Positions 53,214 to 61,557 of a DNA stretch of 64,000 nucleotides are shown piece after piece (position 1 is the stretch's first letter; the number at the start of each line of letters is the position of its first letter). The notes under the pieces are model-generated. The model was not told the DNA's origin and did not search any database. It saw nothing but the letters and a program-made list of their open reading frames with translations. The stretch comes from Salinactinospora qingdaonensis (GTDB lineage: Bacteria; Actinomycetota; Actinomycetes; Streptosporangiales; Streptosporangiaceae), in the NCBI RefSeq assembly GCF_039539445.1, contig NZ_BAABDD010000001.1:310001-374000 (forward strand), given 5' to 3'. A program made the position numbers and the translations under genes.

Positions 53214-54659
53214 ATGGGTGGATCGATCGAGCCAGGCTGGTACGCGGATCCGCACGGTGACGCCGACCAGGTTCGTTGGTGGAATGGAACGGAGTGGACG
53301 CGCCACGTCCGCTCATTGGCGGAACTGACCGGAAAAACGTCCGCACCGGACGTGACGGGCGCAGACGCTGAACAGCCGACCACCGATCTCGGCGCGCAGC
53401 TAAGCAGTCAGGAACATGCGGCGCCCACGGCGGAGACAGACGGCCTCAGCAGGCAGGGTGAGAGCCCGGATGACGCCCCCACCTCCGACCTCAGTGGCGA
53501 GACCCCCACCTCCGACCTCAGCGACAGCGCGCGCGAAGCCCCCACACAGGTCGGCTCACCGGTCGCCAACGACGACCCCGCCACCATGCGCATCGACCCC
53601 CCAGAAGACGACGCCCCCACCTCCGAACTCACCGACGCCACCACACGGATCGACCCCCAGGTCTCGCCCTCCGACGACATTTCCCAGGACACGCCGAAAA
53701 CGGCTGTGTTCGATCCCAACGAGCCGATGTTCACTGCCGCGGCCGGCTCCGGCGACGCGGAGCCGAAGGATCAGCAGGCCGGCTCCAAGATCAACAAGTT
53801 CCTCGGCGACCTCCGAGAAGGGTTACAGGACTACCGTTCCGATCTCGCCGAGGATCGCAAGCAGCGCCAGGAGGAACAACGGCGCAGGGCAGCGGAGAAA
53901 GCCGAAGAGGAAGCGAAACGCAACGCGGAACGGCAGGCGCGCCAACAGGAGGAACAGCGCCGCGAGCGCCAAGCCCGCGAGGAGCAGGAACGCCGCGATG
54001 CCGAGAGGCGCCAGGCCGCCGCCCCACCTCCGCCGGACCCCTCAGGTTCCCCCGGCCAGGCGGGCCAGCAAACCCCGGGAGCGGGCTCCCCGCCCCCACC
54101 GGCGCAAGGCGGCTCGGGCGGTCATCCCGCTCCTCCCCCCGCGCCTCCAGCAGCCCCCTCAGGGCCACAGCACCCTCCCTACTATCCACCGCCCCAGCCT
54201 TACCTGCCCCCCTCGGGACCTCAGCAGGGTTACGGGCCGACGCCGCCACCCCCACCGGGGTACCAGCACTATCCCCCACAGCAGCCACCTCCACAGCAGC
54301 GCCCTCGGCAGCAAAAACGCCGCGACAATCGACAACCGGCCCCCTACCCCGGAGGCCAGCACGGGCACTACCCGCCGGGAGCGCAGCCCCCTCCCCAGGT
54401 GAATGCCCCTGGCCATCAGGGCTACCCGGGGCAGCCACCTATGGGCGGTGGCCGGGACCAGTGGGGACGCCCCATGGGGCCATCCCCCTATCCGGTGCCG
54501 CCGCCCAAGAAGAAAGGGGGGTGTCGCGGGTGCATGGGGTGTTTCCTGTTCCTCCTACTCATCGTCACCCTGCTGGTCGTGGCAGGATTCGTTCAGCTCG
54601 CCGGTGTCTATGACTTCATGGGTGAGTGGTTCGGGATCTACGTGCCGGTACTCCTGTAG
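53214..54659 (+). CDS. DUF2510 protein with coiled coil, Pro-rich region and C-terminal anchor
   Basis: A 481-residue protein. The N-terminal DUF2510 motif PGWYADPHGDADQVRWWNGTEWTRHV (7-32) is followed by an acidic Thr/Ser-rich stretch, a charged coiled coil (about 195-265, repeated E/R/Q), a Pro/Gly/Gln-rich spacer (270-430), a KKKGG basic patch with CRGCMGC, and one membrane helix (about 443-463). A tail-anchored scaffold at the membrane is likely; the function is unknown. It has no clear ribosome binding site and depends on the gene 10 bp upstream. Confidence 0.75.
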   Translation: MGGSIEPGWYADPHGDADQVRWWNGTEWTRHVRSLAELTGKTSAPDVTGADAEQPTTDLGAQLSSQEHAAPTAETDGLSRQGESPDDAPTSDLSGETPTSDLSDSAREAPTQVGSPVANDDPATMRIDPPEDDAPTSELTDATTRIDPQVSPSDDISQDTPKTAVFDPNEPMFTAAAGSGDAEPKDQQAGSKINKFLGDLREGLQDYRSDLAEDRKQRQEEQRRRAAEKAEEEAKRNAERQARQQEEQRRERQAREEQERRDAERRQAAAPPPPDPSGSPGQAGQQTPGAGSPPPPAQGGSGGHPAPPPAPPAAPSGPQHPPYYPPPQPYLPPSGPQQGYGPTPPPPPGYQHYPPQQPPPQQRPRQQKRRDNRQPAPYPGGQHGHYPPGAQPPPQVNAPGHQGYPGQPPMGGGRDQWGRPMGPSPYPVPPPKKKGGCRGCMGCFLFLLLIVTLLVVAGFVQLAGVYDFMGEWFGIYVPVLL

Positions 54660-54995
54660 TCCCCTCGGAGCGGCGGCCTGGACCGCACGAGACCTCGTCT
54701 ATGCGGACACCCCCTCGGGGAGAACGGCTTAGCGGTAGCGCTGTAGCCAGAACGAGCGCGCGGCTCCCGCCGCGGTACTTCGTGGAGCACCGCTTCACCG
54801 GATAGATGACGTCGTCGATCCCGAGGATGGGAGGGGTCCTGGAACAGCAGTGTCAGTGGGAGACGTTACCCCTGGGTGTGCCGCTGATCGGCTGGCCCCG
54901 GGAAACGGCGCCCCGAAGTTCAGATCCGCCCCAGAGTGGACACATTCCTATCGCAACCTCCTGTTTTACCAGTAAGAAGTCCTAAGCTGGCCACT
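54660..54995. other. Gap before oligoribonuclease
   Basis: 336 bases without a gene. An inverted C/G-rich pair near 54661-54720 is weak. A TTTTACC...TAAGCT stretch at about 54962-54990 may be the orn promoter. Confidence 0.35.
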
Positions 54996-55670
54996 ATGAA
55001 CGACAATCTGGTGTGGATCGACTGTGAGATGACGGGGCTCGATCTCAAACAAGACGCGCTGATCGAACTCGCCTGTCTGATCACTGATGGCGACCTCAAC
55101 CAGCTCGACGAGGGCATCGATGTGGTCATCAAACCGCCGCAGGCGGCTCTGGACCAGATGGGCGAGTTCGTCACGCAGATGCACACCGAGTCCGGGCTGC
55201 TGGAGGTACTCGACAAGGGCGTCACGCTGTCTGAGGCCGAGGACAGTGTGCTTGAGCACATCAAACGTTTCGTGCCCGACCCCAAAAAGGCCCCCTTGTG
55301 CGGAAACTCGATCGCGACCGATCGCATGTTCCTGGCACGTGACATGCCTCGCATCGATGAACACCTGCACTACCGCATGGTGGATGTCTCCAGCATCAAA
55401 GAGTTGCTGCGCCGCTGGTATCCGCGAGTGTACTTCGCCAGCCCCAGTAAGAACGGCGGCCACCGTGCCCTCGCCGACATCACCGAGAGCATCCAGGAGC
55501 TGCGCTACTACCGAGCAGCGGCCTTCGTGGCCCCGCCCGGCCCCGACAGCGCGACCGCGCGGGGGATCGCCGCCGACATCGTCGCCGGCGGCAGCGGTGT
55601 GGTGGACGACTCGGAAGCCATGTCGGCAGAAAATGAGCAAAGCACTCCCGGAAAGCCGCTAGAATCGTGA
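54996..55670 (+). CDS. orn: Oligoribonuclease
   Basis: It degrades 2- to 5-nt RNAs (and pGpG) from the 3' end. The 224-residue protein is a DEDDh exonuclease: WIDCEMTGLD with Asp/Glu, LCGNSIATDRMFLARDMP with the next Asp, and GGHRALADI with His and the last Asp. It is slightly longer than the roughly 180-residue E. coli enzyme because of an acidic C-terminal tail. ATG 54996 lacks a good ribosome binding site, so leaderless or short-leader expression is possible. tRNA-His follows 62 bases later, a common actinobacterial arrangement. Confidence 0.95.
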   Translation: MNDNLVWIDCEMTGLDLKQDALIELACLITDGDLNQLDEGIDVVIKPPQAALDQMGEFVTQMHTESGLLEVLDKGVTLSEAEDSVLEHIKRFVPDPKKAPLCGNSIATDRMFLARDMPRIDEHLHYRMVDVSSIKELLRRWYPRVYFASPSKNGGHRALADITESIQELRYYRAAAFVAPPGPDSATARGIAADIVAGGSGVVDDSEAMSAENEQSTPGKPLES

Positions 55671-55732
55671 AAGAGCGCGGGCGCTGACAGCGTTAGCCAG
55701 GTAAGGCGCGTTATGGCGACCCTGCGGTCGTG

Positions 55733-55808
55733 GTGGGTGTAGCTCAGTCGGCAGAGCACCAGGTTGTGGTCCTGGGAGTCGGGGGTTCAAGTCCCCTCAC
55801 TCACCCCA
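55733..55808 (+). tRNA. tRNA-His (GTG)
   Basis: A 7-bp acceptor stem GTGGGTG/CACTCAC (one G-T), D loop GCTCAGTCGGCAGAGC, anticodon stem CCAGG/CCTGG with GTG anticodon in TTGTGGT, T stem with GTTCAAGT, and encoded CCA form a complete cloverleaf. The discriminator is C73 and a G at 55732 supplies the His-specific G-1. A strong terminator follows at 55816. Confidence 0.97.
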
Positions 55809-55815
55809 CGTGGAA

Positions 55816-55850
55816 GGCGCATCGGCCCTCGGCCGGTGCGCCTTTGTTGT
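55816..55850 (+). terminator. Intrinsic terminator of tRNA-His
   Basis: GGCGCATCGGCC (55816-55827) pairs with GGCCGGTGCGCC (55831-55842), 12 bp with one G-T, over a 3-base loop, followed by TTTGTTGT. It lies eight bases after the tRNA. Confidence 0.92.
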
Positions 55851-56227
55851 GTCCCCTAGCTACAAGACAAGAGGACGACGCAGCGACGGGAGCGTGCTGC
55901 GGCGAGGCAACAAAAGGGTCACGACGGCGCTCCGGCATACCCCTTGTGGTCGTTCCGTGTGGGATGGGAGCCCACGGGTGGGCACGGGGCCAGCCCATGC
56001 GCCATGCTGGAAAGCAGGGTCCGACCAGCGAGCGACGTCAGGCACAGAAGCACCTGAAAACGGACATGAGCACCATGCGTATTTTCCGCCCCAACCGTAC
56101 CCACCTACCGCTGTACTTGACGGAATTCGTTACGATACGACTTCAGATAGCTATTCGGCGAGTGGGTAGCGCGTAGCGCCTGCCATTCCCATCCACATCA
56201 AGCGCCTACCCCGAGGGAGCTTGCATC
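55851..56227 (+). promoter_or_regulatory. Upstream region of the pilus operon
   Basis: 377 bases without a gene between tRNA-His and the first Tad-operon gene. A TTGACG at about 56117 with nearby TACGAT/GATAGC sequences could be promoter parts, but spacings are not canonical. A 6-bp hairpin CGCAGC/GCTGCG lies near 55880-55903. No integration-site repeat of the tRNA end was noticed. Confidence 0.35.
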
Positions 56228-57388
56228 GTGACCAGCGCACGCCCTCGCTCGGTGAGCACTGTCGCCCTGCTCGCCGACATCCCCGGCACCGGGCATCTCG
56301 GAGATGCCCAGGCCTGGCGTTTCGGGATGCGTGGTGACGATTTAACCCAAGAGTGGGGAGATTTTGTCGATTTCTCCCGTGGCCAGATGGCGGCGGGACG
56401 CAAAATCGTTGCACTCTACCCGAAATGGCAATCAGAGGCGGCGTGGCGTGCCATTCAATTCGCCCGAGGCACATTGCGCACCGACCACATTGCCGCCGTC
56501 GGCGTCGATCTGGCCCCGTTGACCATCTCGCTGCTGGCCGACCAACTCGCCTACCTCTCCCCCTACCTGCCGGCCGGTATGGTCGCTGCCCTGGCTGAGG
56601 AGCTCCCCAAGCACATGGTTGGCGGCGCCTGGCTGAGAAGGGTCAGCAACCTGGAGACCCTGCCCACATCCGTGCGCCAACACATGGGCTCCTACGCCCC
56701 TGGAGTGTCCTTCCTGGCCTTCTGCGCTCCCGTGCCACGTGTGGGGCGACTACGCAAAGGCGACGTAGCCGCCAACCTGCCCGCCCGTCCCACCGACCCC
56801 GTGCAGATGTTGTGGGCCGCTCCCGCCGAGGTCGACACCTCGGCGTTTGAATCCCTGGTGTCTCCCTCGCTACGCCCGGTCGCCGTGCGCGCCCTCTCCG
56901 AGCAACCGCTCGGGACTACCTACTGGGGGTCGACGAAATATGTGGAGTTCGTGGCGTTCAGCGCGCACCCACAAGCCCTCACCTACGTGGTCAACTCCAT
57001 CCGCCCCACAAGCTGCGCGTGGTGCAGCGAGCAGGTCACCGCGACCTACTGTCCCTTCTGCGGCGCAGTCAACTCCACACCGGTAGGGCGTCCGCCCTCC
57101 TATTCGCGCGCTCGAGACCTACCCCCCTCCCCCGCGACCCTTTCAGCGGCCACCGCCGCAAAGGCCGAGTCCCACCCCGGTTCGTCCCCGAGCCCTCCCC
57201 CGCCCCACGAGGGCCCGAGCAACGAAAACTCTGCCCCCGAAGCGCCGACGCCACCACCTCGGAGAGGCCCCCTGGGTGGCGGAGCCTCACCCCCGAACTC
57301 GCTACCTATGGCACCCAACGGACATCCGGCGCAACAGCCGCTCAACCCCTCGTCCAGGCCGGCTCCCCCTAGAAACGGAAAAGTATGA
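56228..57388 (+). CDS. Zinc-ribbon protein at head of Tad operon
   Basis: A 386-residue protein I cannot assign to a family. Residues 1-260 look like a mixed alpha/beta cytoplasmic domain (VALLADIPGTGHLGDAQAW; IVALYPKWQSEAAWRAIQFA). A CxxC-x9-CxxC zinc ribbon follows at about 265-280 (CAWCSEQVTATYCPFCG), then a Pro/Ser-rich tail of about 100 residues. GTG 56228 has GAGGGAGC upstream. Its stop overlaps the cpaB start (ATGA), so it belongs to the pilus operon and may be an assembly or regulatory partner. Confidence 0.75.
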   Translation: MTSARPRSVSTVALLADIPGTGHLGDAQAWRFGMRGDDLTQEWGDFVDFSRGQMAAGRKIVALYPKWQSEAAWRAIQFARGTLRTDHIAAVGVDLAPLTISLLADQLAYLSPYLPAGMVAALAEELPKHMVGGAWLRRVSNLETLPTSVRQHMGSYAPGVSFLAFCAPVPRVGRLRKGDVAANLPARPTDPVQMLWAAPAEVDTSAFESLVSPSLRPVAVRALSEQPLGTTYWGSTKYVEFVAFSAHPQALTYVVNSIRPTSCAWCSEQVTATYCPFCGAVNSTPVGRPPSYSRARDLPPSPATLSAATAAKAESHPGSSPSPPPPHEGPSNENSAPEAPTPPPRRGPLGGGASPPNSLPMAPNGHPAQQPLNPSSRPAPPRNGKV

Positions 57389-58137
57389 ATCCCCGACAGC
57401 GGCGCGGCGTAGTGTTGATGATCGTGGCCGGCATCGGCGCTATCGCGGTGTTCTTCTCTGTCTTGTCCTATGTCAACTCCGTGCAGAGCAGACTCGGCGA
57501 GTACCGCACCGTCATGCGGCTGACCCAAGACGTTGCAGCCTACGAGCCCGTCACCAGCGACATGGTGGAGGCCACGCAGGTACCGGCCGGTTTCTTCTCC
57601 GAGACCTTCATCACCGACCTCGCAGAAGTCGGCGCGGAGCCGGGCACCGAGGAAATCGTTGCGGCCACCCCCCTCAAAGCCGGATCGATGCTCCAGACCA
57701 GCATGCTGATCCCCGCTCCGACGCTGGAGACGGGAGAGCGCGAGATCGCCATCATGGTCGACGCGGAAACCGGCGTGGCCGGCAAGGTGCACCAGGGCTC
57801 CATCGTCGACATCTACGGCACCTACAGCGCTTCCGGGAACCAGCCGGCGTGCGCTATCCGGGTACTGACCGAGGTGCAGGTCCTGGAGATCGGTGAGATC
57901 CAAGACCAGGTCGACGCCAACACCGGCCAGGCATCCGGCGTCGTTCCGGTGACGTTCCGGCTGAACGCGACTGACGCGCTACGGCTGACCTACTCCGAGG
58001 CGTTCTCCGGCAAACTTCGCCTGGCACTGGTCAGCCAGCGCGGAGGCGGCGATCCGGGCATAGAGCGATTCTGCTCCGACACCAACCTTGAAGAGCCCGC
58101 CTCCGGAGGCGACACCGGTGCGGGAGGTACCCCGTGA
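57385..58137 (+). CDS. cpaB: Flp pilus assembly protein CpaB/RcpC
   Basis: A 250-residue membrane-anchored protein with a hydrophobic segment at 9-30 and an extracellular SAF domain (about 48-110: RLTQDVAAYEPVTSDMVEATQVPAGFF, TPLKAGSMLQTSML), then a second beta-rich part (EIAIMVDAETGVAGKVHQGSIVDIYGTY). Such proteins help Tad pilus assembly across the envelope. It overlaps both neighbours by four bases (ATGA before, GTGA after), so it is translationally coupled. Confidence 0.88.
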   Translation: MNPRQRRGVVLMIVAGIGAIAVFFSVLSYVNSVQSRLGEYRTVMRLTQDVAAYEPVTSDMVEATQVPAGFFSETFITDLAEVGAEPGTEEIVAATPLKAGSMLQTSMLIPAPTLETGEREIAIMVDAETGVAGKVHQGSIVDIYGTYSASGNQPACAIRVLTEVQVLEIGEIQDQVDANTGQASGVVPVTFRLNATDALRLTYSEAFSGKLRLALVSQRGGGDPGIERFCSDTNLEEPASGGDTGAGGTP

Positions 58138-59777
58138 ACTACCGCATCCTCTTGGGCACGCCCACGGCTGAGCTGGAGGCGTCACTCAACACCCGCTTCG
58201 ACGAACTCGCCGAGGCCGATGTGGTGAGCGCCCATCGATCGTCGCGCGAAGTCGTGGAGACCGTGGCCCAACTCCCCGGCCTCGACGTGGTCGTAATCCA
58301 CGAGGACCTCGGTCCCCTCCCGGTCCTGGACCTCATCCGTGACCTGTCGCGCAACCATCCCCAGCTCGCGGTCATCCTGGTCGTCAGCGAGATCACCCCT
58401 GACACCTTCACCGGAGCCATGGAGGCGGGGGCGCGCGGTGTGGTCTCCACCGAGGCCACCCTGGAGGAGCTACGGGCTCGGGTCAGCAACGCCGCCGACT
58501 GGTCGCGCACACTGCGCCGCCACCTGGAAGCCGCTTCGCTGGACCTGCCCGTGACGGGTCAGCGCGGATCGATCGTGGCGCTGAGCGGAGCTAAAGGCGG
58601 CGTGGGCACCACGACCATGGCGGTGCACCTAGCGATGGCCGCCGCCCGAGCCAAACGCGTGGTCTGTCTGGTCGATCTCGACCTGCAAACCGGCGACCTG
58701 ACCAGCTTCCTCGACCTCAAGCATCGGCGCAGCATCGTCGATCTCGTCGAGGCCGCCGACGACATCAGCGCGGCGATGCTCGCCGACACGCTCTACGTGC
58801 ACCCTGACGGCCCCCACATCCTGCTCTCACCAGACCAGGGAGAACGCGGCGAGGACGTGACGGCGCGCGCCGCACGGCAGGTGCTCGGCTCGCTACGCTC
58901 GCGTTACGAACTCGTCATCGTCGACTGCGGTTCCACCATGAACGAGGCCACAGCCATGGCTGTGGAGTTGGCCGACACCACCCTGGTCACCCTCACCCCC
59001 GACCTGCCCGCCGTGCGCGGCGCCCAGCGGCTGCTGGCCATGTGGGAACGGCTCCAGATCCGCAAGCCGCACGACGTCACCGGTGTGCTGGTCCGGCACA
59101 GTCGACGCAACGAGATCCAGCCCGAATTCGCCCGCAAACTCCTGGGCGTGCCGCTGCTGAAAACCACGATCCCCGCGAACTATCGAGCGCTGGAGGAGGG
59201 GGAGAACACCGGCGACCCCAACCGGGTCACCGACGAGTCACTGCGGCGCGCGTTCAACCGCACCGCCGCGGAACTGGGGATGCTGGAAGAGCCCACCTCG
59301 GCCGAGGCGACCGAAGCCGGGGACGGAGGCGACCACACGAACGAGCCCGCCTTAGGCGCAGTAGGAACTCCCCCCAGCGGCTCCACCTCGACGGGGCCGC
59401 GGCGCAGCCGGCACAGTCGGGACGACCGTGGGGCCGCCATCACGGAGTTCGCCGCCTTGGTGCCACTGCTGCTGCTGGCACTACTCACGGTGTGGCAAGT
59501 GCTGCTGCTGGGAATCACTGCGATGTATGCCAGCCACGCCGCCGCCGAAGGCGCGCGGCAGGCCGCAGTCACCCCCGACAACCAGGAACGCATCATCGAA
59601 GAGGCCAAAAAGCGGGTACGCGCGCCATGGGACGACTCCAGTACCTTCGCTCTTACTATCACTCCCCACGACGACGCGCAGTACGTGCGGGTGAGCATAG
59701 CGATGCCCCTTGTCCTGCCGGGAACCGCGGGGCCGCTGGACGTCACCGGCGAGTCACGGATCTATCCGGAGGCGTGA
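58134..59777 (+). CDS. TadZ/CpaE ATPase fused to TadE pseudopilin
   Basis: A 547-residue fusion. Residues 1-125 form a receiver-like domain; 145-385 are a MinD/ParA-like TadZ ATPase with deviant Walker A SGAKGGVGTTT (151-161) and VDLDLQTGD. A 40-residue Glu/Ala/Gly/Ser/Thr linker leads to a TadE-type pseudopilin (429-547): DDRG|AAITEFAALVPLLLL, where the prepilin-peptidase site is Gly433/Ala434 with Glu438 at +5, then a membrane helix and a soluble part. The frame is continuous, and no internal start precedes the TadE part. GTG 58134 has GGGAGG upstream and overlaps cpaB. Normally the two are separate proteins. Confidence 0.9.
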   Translation: MNYRILLGTPTAELEASLNTRFDELAEADVVSAHRSSREVVETVAQLPGLDVVVIHEDLGPLPVLDLIRDLSRNHPQLAVILVVSEITPDTFTGAMEAGARGVVSTEATLEELRARVSNAADWSRTLRRHLEAASLDLPVTGQRGSIVALSGAKGGVGTTTMAVHLAMAAARAKRVVCLVDLDLQTGDLTSFLDLKHRRSIVDLVEAADDISAAMLADTLYVHPDGPHILLSPDQGERGEDVTARAARQVLGSLRSRYELVIVDCGSTMNEATAMAVELADTTLVTLTPDLPAVRGAQRLLAMWERLQIRKPHDVTGVLVRHSRRNEIQPEFARKLLGVPLLKTTIPANYRALEEGENTGDPNRVTDESLRRAFNRTAAELGMLEEPTSAEATEAGDGGDHTNEPALGAVGTPPSGSTSTGPRRSRHSRDDRGAAITEFAALVPLLLLALLTVWQVLLLGITAMYASHAAAEGARQAAVTPDNQERIIEEAKKRVRAPWDDSSTFALTITPHDDAQYVRVSIAMPLVLPGTAGPLDVTGESRIYPEA

Positions 59778-59778
59778 G

Positions 59779-60210
59779 ATGAGGCTATCGGGGCATCCAC
59801 GCACCGACCCCCTCTGCGGCACCAGCGCCTGGGCCGGTCCACGACACAACCACGATACGAGTCGGCGCGACGACCGAGGGTCACAGCTGCTGGAGTTCGC
59901 TGCCTACTTCCCTCTCCTGCTGCTGACGGCGGTGCTGGCCATTGAGGCGTTCCTGGCGTTCGTGGCCATCGAGCGGGTGGAGTCGGCAGCCCGCGCCGGG
60001 GCGCGCGTGGCAGGATCGCAAGGGACGGCCGCCGCGGAAACCGTAGCCCGGGACGCTCTTCCGGACTGGCTGGAAGACGCCAGCATCCGCAGCGCACCCA
60101 ACGACTCCGGCGGTTACTACACCCAAGTCTCGGTGGGGCTGCCGATCCTGTTCTCCGCCGCCGATCTCGGCATCTCCATCACCCGCCGCGTCGACATGCC
60201 CAACGTGTAA
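59779..60210 (+). CDS. TadE/TadF-type minor pseudopilin
   Basis: A 143-residue pseudopilin. An unusually long basic leader (about 33 residues) ends at RDDRG|SQLLEFAAYFPLLLL, with Gly-1 and Glu+5 as required by the Tad prepilin peptidase, followed by one membrane helix and an outside domain. GGAGG six bases before ATG 59779, two bases after the preceding stop. Together with the TadE domain fused to TadZ it supplies the two minor pseudopilins usual in a Tad system. Confidence 0.85.
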   Translation: MRLSGHPRTDPLCGTSAWAGPRHNHDTSRRDDRGSQLLEFAAYFPLLLLTAVLAIEAFLAFVAIERVESAARAGARVAGSQGTAAAETVARDALPDWLEDASIRSAPNDSGGYYTQVSVGLPILFSAADLGISITRRVDMPNV

Positions 60211-60225
60211 GGACTGTAGCGCCCC

Positions 60226-61557
60226 ATGGGACTCAAAGACCGTATCGACGCAGACAACCAGGCGGAACAGCGCCCCGACCGCGGCAGTATCGCCCACTGG
60301 CGCCAGCGCTTGCTCGACGAGATCAACCTCGACGACCTGGCCCTCCTCAGCCTCACCCAGCGCCGTATCCGGCTCGAAAAGGTCGTCGGGCACATCCTCT
60401 CGCGGGAAGGCCCTGTGCTCAGCGACCGAGAACGAGGCAACCTCATCCGGCGAGTGGTCGACGAGGCGCTTGGACTCGGCGTGTTGGAGCCCCTCCTGGC
60501 CGACGAGTCCGTCACCGAGATCATGGTGAACGGGCCCGACCACGTCTACATCGAGCGCAAGGGGCGCGTGGAACGCATCGACACCACCTTCGCCAGCGAA
60601 GAGCAGCTCTACCAAACGATCGACCGCATCGTCTCGCAAGTGAACCGGCGAGTGGACGAGTCCAGTCCGATGGTGGACGCCCGGATGCCCACCGGTGAGC
60701 GCGTCAACGTCATCATTCCGCCACTGTCGCTGTCCGGCCCTATCCTGACCATCCGCCGGTTCCCCCGCCCCTACCGGATCGAGGAGCTGGTGGAGCTCGG
60801 CAGCCTCGACACCGCCACCGGCATCCTGCTGGCCTCGCTGGTTCGGGCGCGCTGCAACGTGGTGGTCTCAGGGGGAACCGGAACCGGTAAGACCACGTTC
60901 CTCAACGCGCTCTCCGGCTTCCTGCCCGCTGACGAACGCATCGTTACCATCGAGGACTCAGCGGAGCTGCAACTCCTTCAAGAGCACGTGATCCGGCTGG
61001 AGTCGCGGCCCCCCAACATCGAGGGCCAGGGAGACGTCTCCATCCGCGACCTTGTGCGCAATGCGCTACGCATGCGCCCCGACCGCATCATCGTCGGTGA
61101 GGTTCGTGGGGCGGAAACCCTTGACATGCTGCAAGCCATGAACACCGGCCATGACGGCTCGCTGGTAACGGTGCACGCCAACTCCGCCGACGACGCCATG
61201 TACCGGTTGCAGACACTGGCGACGATGAGCGAGGTGAAGATCCCCTTTGAGGCCGTACGCGACCAGGTCAACAACGCGGTGGACGTCATCGTTCACCTAG
61301 GACGCTGGGCCGACGGTTCCCGGCGCGTCAGTGAAATCGCTGTCGTCGCCTCACACCGGCGCGAACAGTTCCGGCTCCAACAGGTCCTGGAGTTCCGCAC
61401 CCAACCACTGAGCCCGGACCGGGTTGTGCGCGGCGAGTTCCAGCCCCACCCGCTACCACGCAACATCGCCGAACGTGTCTACCACGCCGGTGAAACCATC
61501 CCCGCTTCCTTCGGCGTCAGCGACGAAGGCTCCGACAGCATCCGGGAGGCGCGGTGA
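60226..61557 (+). CDS. tadA: Tad secretion ATPase TadA/CpaF
   Basis: A 443-residue hexameric ATPase powering Flp pilus assembly at the cytoplasmic membrane. The N-terminal domain (to about 160) precedes Walker A GGTGTGKTTF (216-225), the Asp box TIEDSAELQL, Walker B RMRPDRIIVGEVRGAE and His box HDGSLVTVHANS. It begins 15 bases after the tadE-like gene and overlaps tadB by four bases (GTGA). Confidence 0.95.
   Translation: MGLKDRIDADNQAEQRPDRGSIAHWRQRLLDEINLDDLALLSLTQRRIRLEKVVGHILSREGPVLSDRERGNLIRRVVDEALGLGVLEPLLADESVTEIMVNGPDHVYIERKGRVERIDTTFASEEQLYQTIDRIVSQVNRRVDESSPMVDARMPTGERVNVIIPPLSLSGPILTIRRFPRPYRIEELVELGSLDTATGILLASLVRARCNVVVSGGTGTGKTTFLNALSGFLPADERIVTIEDSAELQLLQEHVIRLESRPPNIEGQGDVSIRDLVRNALRMRPDRIIVGEVRGAETLDMLQAMNTGHDGSLVTVHANSADDAMYRLQTLATMSEVKIPFEAVRDQVNNAVDVIVHLGRWADGSRRVSEIAVVASHRREQFRLQQVLEFRTQPLSPDRVVRGEFQPHPLPRNIAERVYHAGETIPASFGVSDEGSDSIREAR

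Noticed and set aside
55733..56227. tRNA-His as integration site of a mobile element
   Set aside because: There is no integrase and no direct repeat of the tRNA 3' end downstream; the next genes are a normal pilus operon.
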